The translations under genes were made by a program, and so were the position numbers. DNA of 64,000 bases from assembly GCF_050306235.1 (NCBI RefSeq), contig NZ_JBLWFH010000003.1:372001-436000 (forward strand), written 5' to 3'. The notes under the pieces are model-generated. The model was not told the DNA's origin. It made no database searches and saw nothing but the letters and a program-made list of their open reading frames with translations. The stretch comes from Glaciecola sp947496235. GTDB taxonomy: Bacteria > Pseudomonadota > Gammaproteobacteria > Enterobacterales > Alteromonadaceae. Below are positions 62,569 through 64,000 of this stretch, piece after piece (position 1 is the first letter of the stretch; each line of letters begins with the position of its first letter).

Positions 62569-64000
62569 TCAATAACCGCGAGGTTTCCTTTGCTTTCGAG
62601 CCAAGCTCTTCTGTCTGAGGAACGTTTTTTCGCTAGTAACATGTCCATAAGCTCAAGCATGGTTTCAGCGTCTTCGGAAGTTAGCTGGACCAGTCGTCGC
62701 GTGTTGGGATCCATGGTAGTTTCACGTAATTGTAGTGGATTCATTTCACCAAGACCTTTAAAGCGCTGAACATTCACTTTGCCACGCTTGTTTTCAGCTT
62801 CAATACGATCAAGTACCCCTTGTTTTTCTGCTTCATCTAAGGCGTAGTAGACTTCTTTACCTATATCAATTCTGAATAAGGGTGGCATAGCCACATACAC
62901 GTGACCAGCATCTACCAAAGCTCTGAAATGTTTAACAAAGAGCGCACATAATAAGGTGGCGATGTGCAATCCATCAGAGTCAGCGTCGGCTAGAATGCAG
63001 ATTTTTCCATAACGTAAATCGGATAAATCGCTAGAATCTGGATCTATGCCCAAGGCTACTGAAATATCGTGAATTTCTTGAGACGCCAATACTTGAGAAG
63101 AATCCACTTCCCAGCTGTTAAGAATCTTTCCGCGCAGTGGCATTATGGCTTGAAACTCTCTGTCCCTCGCCTGTTTAGCAGAACCACCGGCTGAATCACC
63201 CTCGACTAAAAATAATTCAGAGCGCGAGGTATCCTGCGTCGAACAATCGGTTAATTTACCTGGTAATGCAGGCCCCTGAGTGACCTTTTTACGTGCGACT
63301 TTTTTACTTTGACGTAGGCGACGTTGTGCATTTGAAATACACATTTCCGCTAATACTTCTGCAACATCAGTGTGTTGGTTTAACCATAAACTAAAGGCAT
63401 CTTTCACTACGCCAGAAACAAAAGCAGAGGCTTGACGTGAAGACAGTCTTTCTTTGGTTTGTCCCGCAAACTGTGGATCATGCATCTTGGTAGAAAGAAT
63501 GTAGGCACAACGATCCCAGATATCATCAGCGGTAATTTTGACGCCGCGCGGCAATAAGTTTCTAAACTCACAAAATTCTCGCATGGCATCTAATAAACCT
63601 TGTCTGAGACCATTAACGTGAGTACCGCCTTGGGCAGTTGGAATCAAGTTCACATAACTTTCGGTGACCATCTCGCCGCCTTCTGGCAACCACATGACCG
63701 CCCAATCTGCAGTTTCCCCGTTACCCGAATATTGCCCCACAAAAGGCGTGTCCTCAGGAATCGTGATACTGTCTTTGACTGATTGATATAGATAATCTCT
63801 TAAGCCGTCTTCGTAATACCATTCTTGGCTTTCTTTCGTTTGTTTATTATCGAAGCGAATCTTCAAACCTGGACACAACACCGCCTTGGCTCTCAAAAGA
63901 TGCAATAAGCGGCTTACCGAAAACTTTTCTGAATCAAAATATTTGGGATCTGGCCAAAAATGTACCCGTGTTCCAGTATTGCGCTTCCCACAGCTATCGA
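62565..64000 (-). CDS. parE: DNA topoisomerase IV subunit B, N-terminal part missing (runs off window end)
   Basis: The 478 visible C-terminal residues of ParE, which with ParC unlinks daughter chromosomes. The open frame continues past the window end, with GKRNTGTRVHFWPDPKYFDSEKFSVSRLLHLLRAKAVL as the first family block (in pieces), EGDSAGGSAKQARDREFQAI for the TOPRIM start, DADSDGLHI for the metal-binding DxD, and QRFKGLGEMNPLQL. It ends VID-stop at 62565. The ATPase N-terminal domain lies beyond position 64000. The mini Tn7-like element is inserted exactly at its stop codon and leaves its coding sequence unchanged. Confidence 0.95.
   Translation of the reverse strand, partial: DSCGKRNTGTRVHFWPDPKYFDSEKFSVSRLLHLLRAKAVLCPGLKIRFDNKQTKESQEWYYEDGLRDYLYQSVKDSITIPEDTPFVGQYSGNGETADWAVMWLPEGGEMVTESYVNLIPTAQGGTHVNGLRQGLLDAMREFCEFRNLLPRGVKITADDIWDRCAYILSTKMHDPQFAGQTKERLSSRQASAFVSGVVKDAFSLWLNQHTDVAEVLAEMCISNAQRRLRQSKKVARKKVTQGPALPGKLTDCSTQDTSRSELFLVEGDSAGGSAKQARDREFQAIMPLRGKILNSWEVDSSQVLASQEIHDISVALGIDPDSSDLSDLRYGKICILADADSDGLHIATLLCALFVKHFRALVDAGHVYVAMPPLFRIDIGKEVYYALDEAEKQGVLDRIEAENKRGKVNVQRFKGLGEMNPLQLRETTMDPNTRRLVQLTSEDAETMLELMDMLLAKKRSSDRRAWLESKGNLAVID

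Noticed and set aside
1..64000. tRNA or rRNA genes
   Set aside because: I read both strands for cloverleaf and rRNA landmarks and saw none; a dedicated scan would be needed to exclude small RNAs.

Overview
The window looks like chromosome of a marine gammaproteobacterium of the Alteromonadales (Alteromonas, Glaciecola or Paraglaciecola type). Evidence: AT-leaning sequence, four large TonB-dependent receptors, a TonB receptor/SapC/cupin/tryptophan-halogenase-like set, a pectin utilisation locus, and the local sets efp-epmA-epmB and parE. The genus is inferred from gene content and style, not from a search.

Layout. 1-1732 (minus): 3' truncated type IB topoisomerase, a general-stress FMN-type protein and a hemerythrin. 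1996-13393: pectin block I, with a PL1 pectate lyase divergent from a TonB-dependent receptor and a 2212-residue lipoprotein combining a CE8 pectin methylesterase, a PL1 pectate lyase and four copies of an unnamed beta-rich module. 13570-31000: mostly housekeeping and envelope genes (DUF2177, NTF2-like, another TonB receptor, two MscS channels, BolA, AlkB, RlmG, cyclophilin, acetolactate-synthase-like enzyme plus aldehyde dehydrogenase, GGCT-like, EpmA, EF-P, EpmB). 30902-37402: TonB receptor/SapC/JmjC-like cupin/halogenase-like cluster behind its own LacI-type operator. 37458-48109: pectin block II (DUF4861 lipoprotein, TRAP transporter, LacI regulator, UxaA, UxaC, a UxuB-type oxidoreductase, KdgK). 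48164-50536: small minus-strand genes separated by attC-like sites, with no integrase (a CALIN cassette cluster). 50652-52334: divergent pair of one-TM proteins. 52403-58344: pectin block III (TonB receptor, GH105, GH28). 58389-61236: small proteins, a TraB/GumN protein and a 423-aa unknown. 61245-62563: a 1.3 kb mini Tn7-like element inserted exactly at the 3' end of parE. 62565-64000: partial parE.

How the pectin genes fit together. Six copies of a palindrome of form TGCYACCGGTRGCA lie only in front of the pectin genes, most at a recognisable promoter, so the LacI protein encoded at 41652 is the likely common regulator. The inferred route is: demethylation and lyase cleavage of pectin outside the cell (2212-aa protein, PL1); uptake of oligomers by TonB receptors; periplasmic trimming by GH28 and GH105; inner-membrane transport by the TRAP system; then UxaC, a UxuB-type reductase, UxaA and KdgK toward 2-keto-3-deoxy-6-phosphogluconate. 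kduI, kduD and eda are not in the window.

Most notable for follow-up: the mini Tn7-like element (six subterminal repeats in Tn7-style asymmetric layout, 5-bp target duplication ATCAA, parE 3' end as target, two small membrane-protein cargo genes, no transposase), the integrase-less attC cluster, and the repeated module of the giant pectinase.
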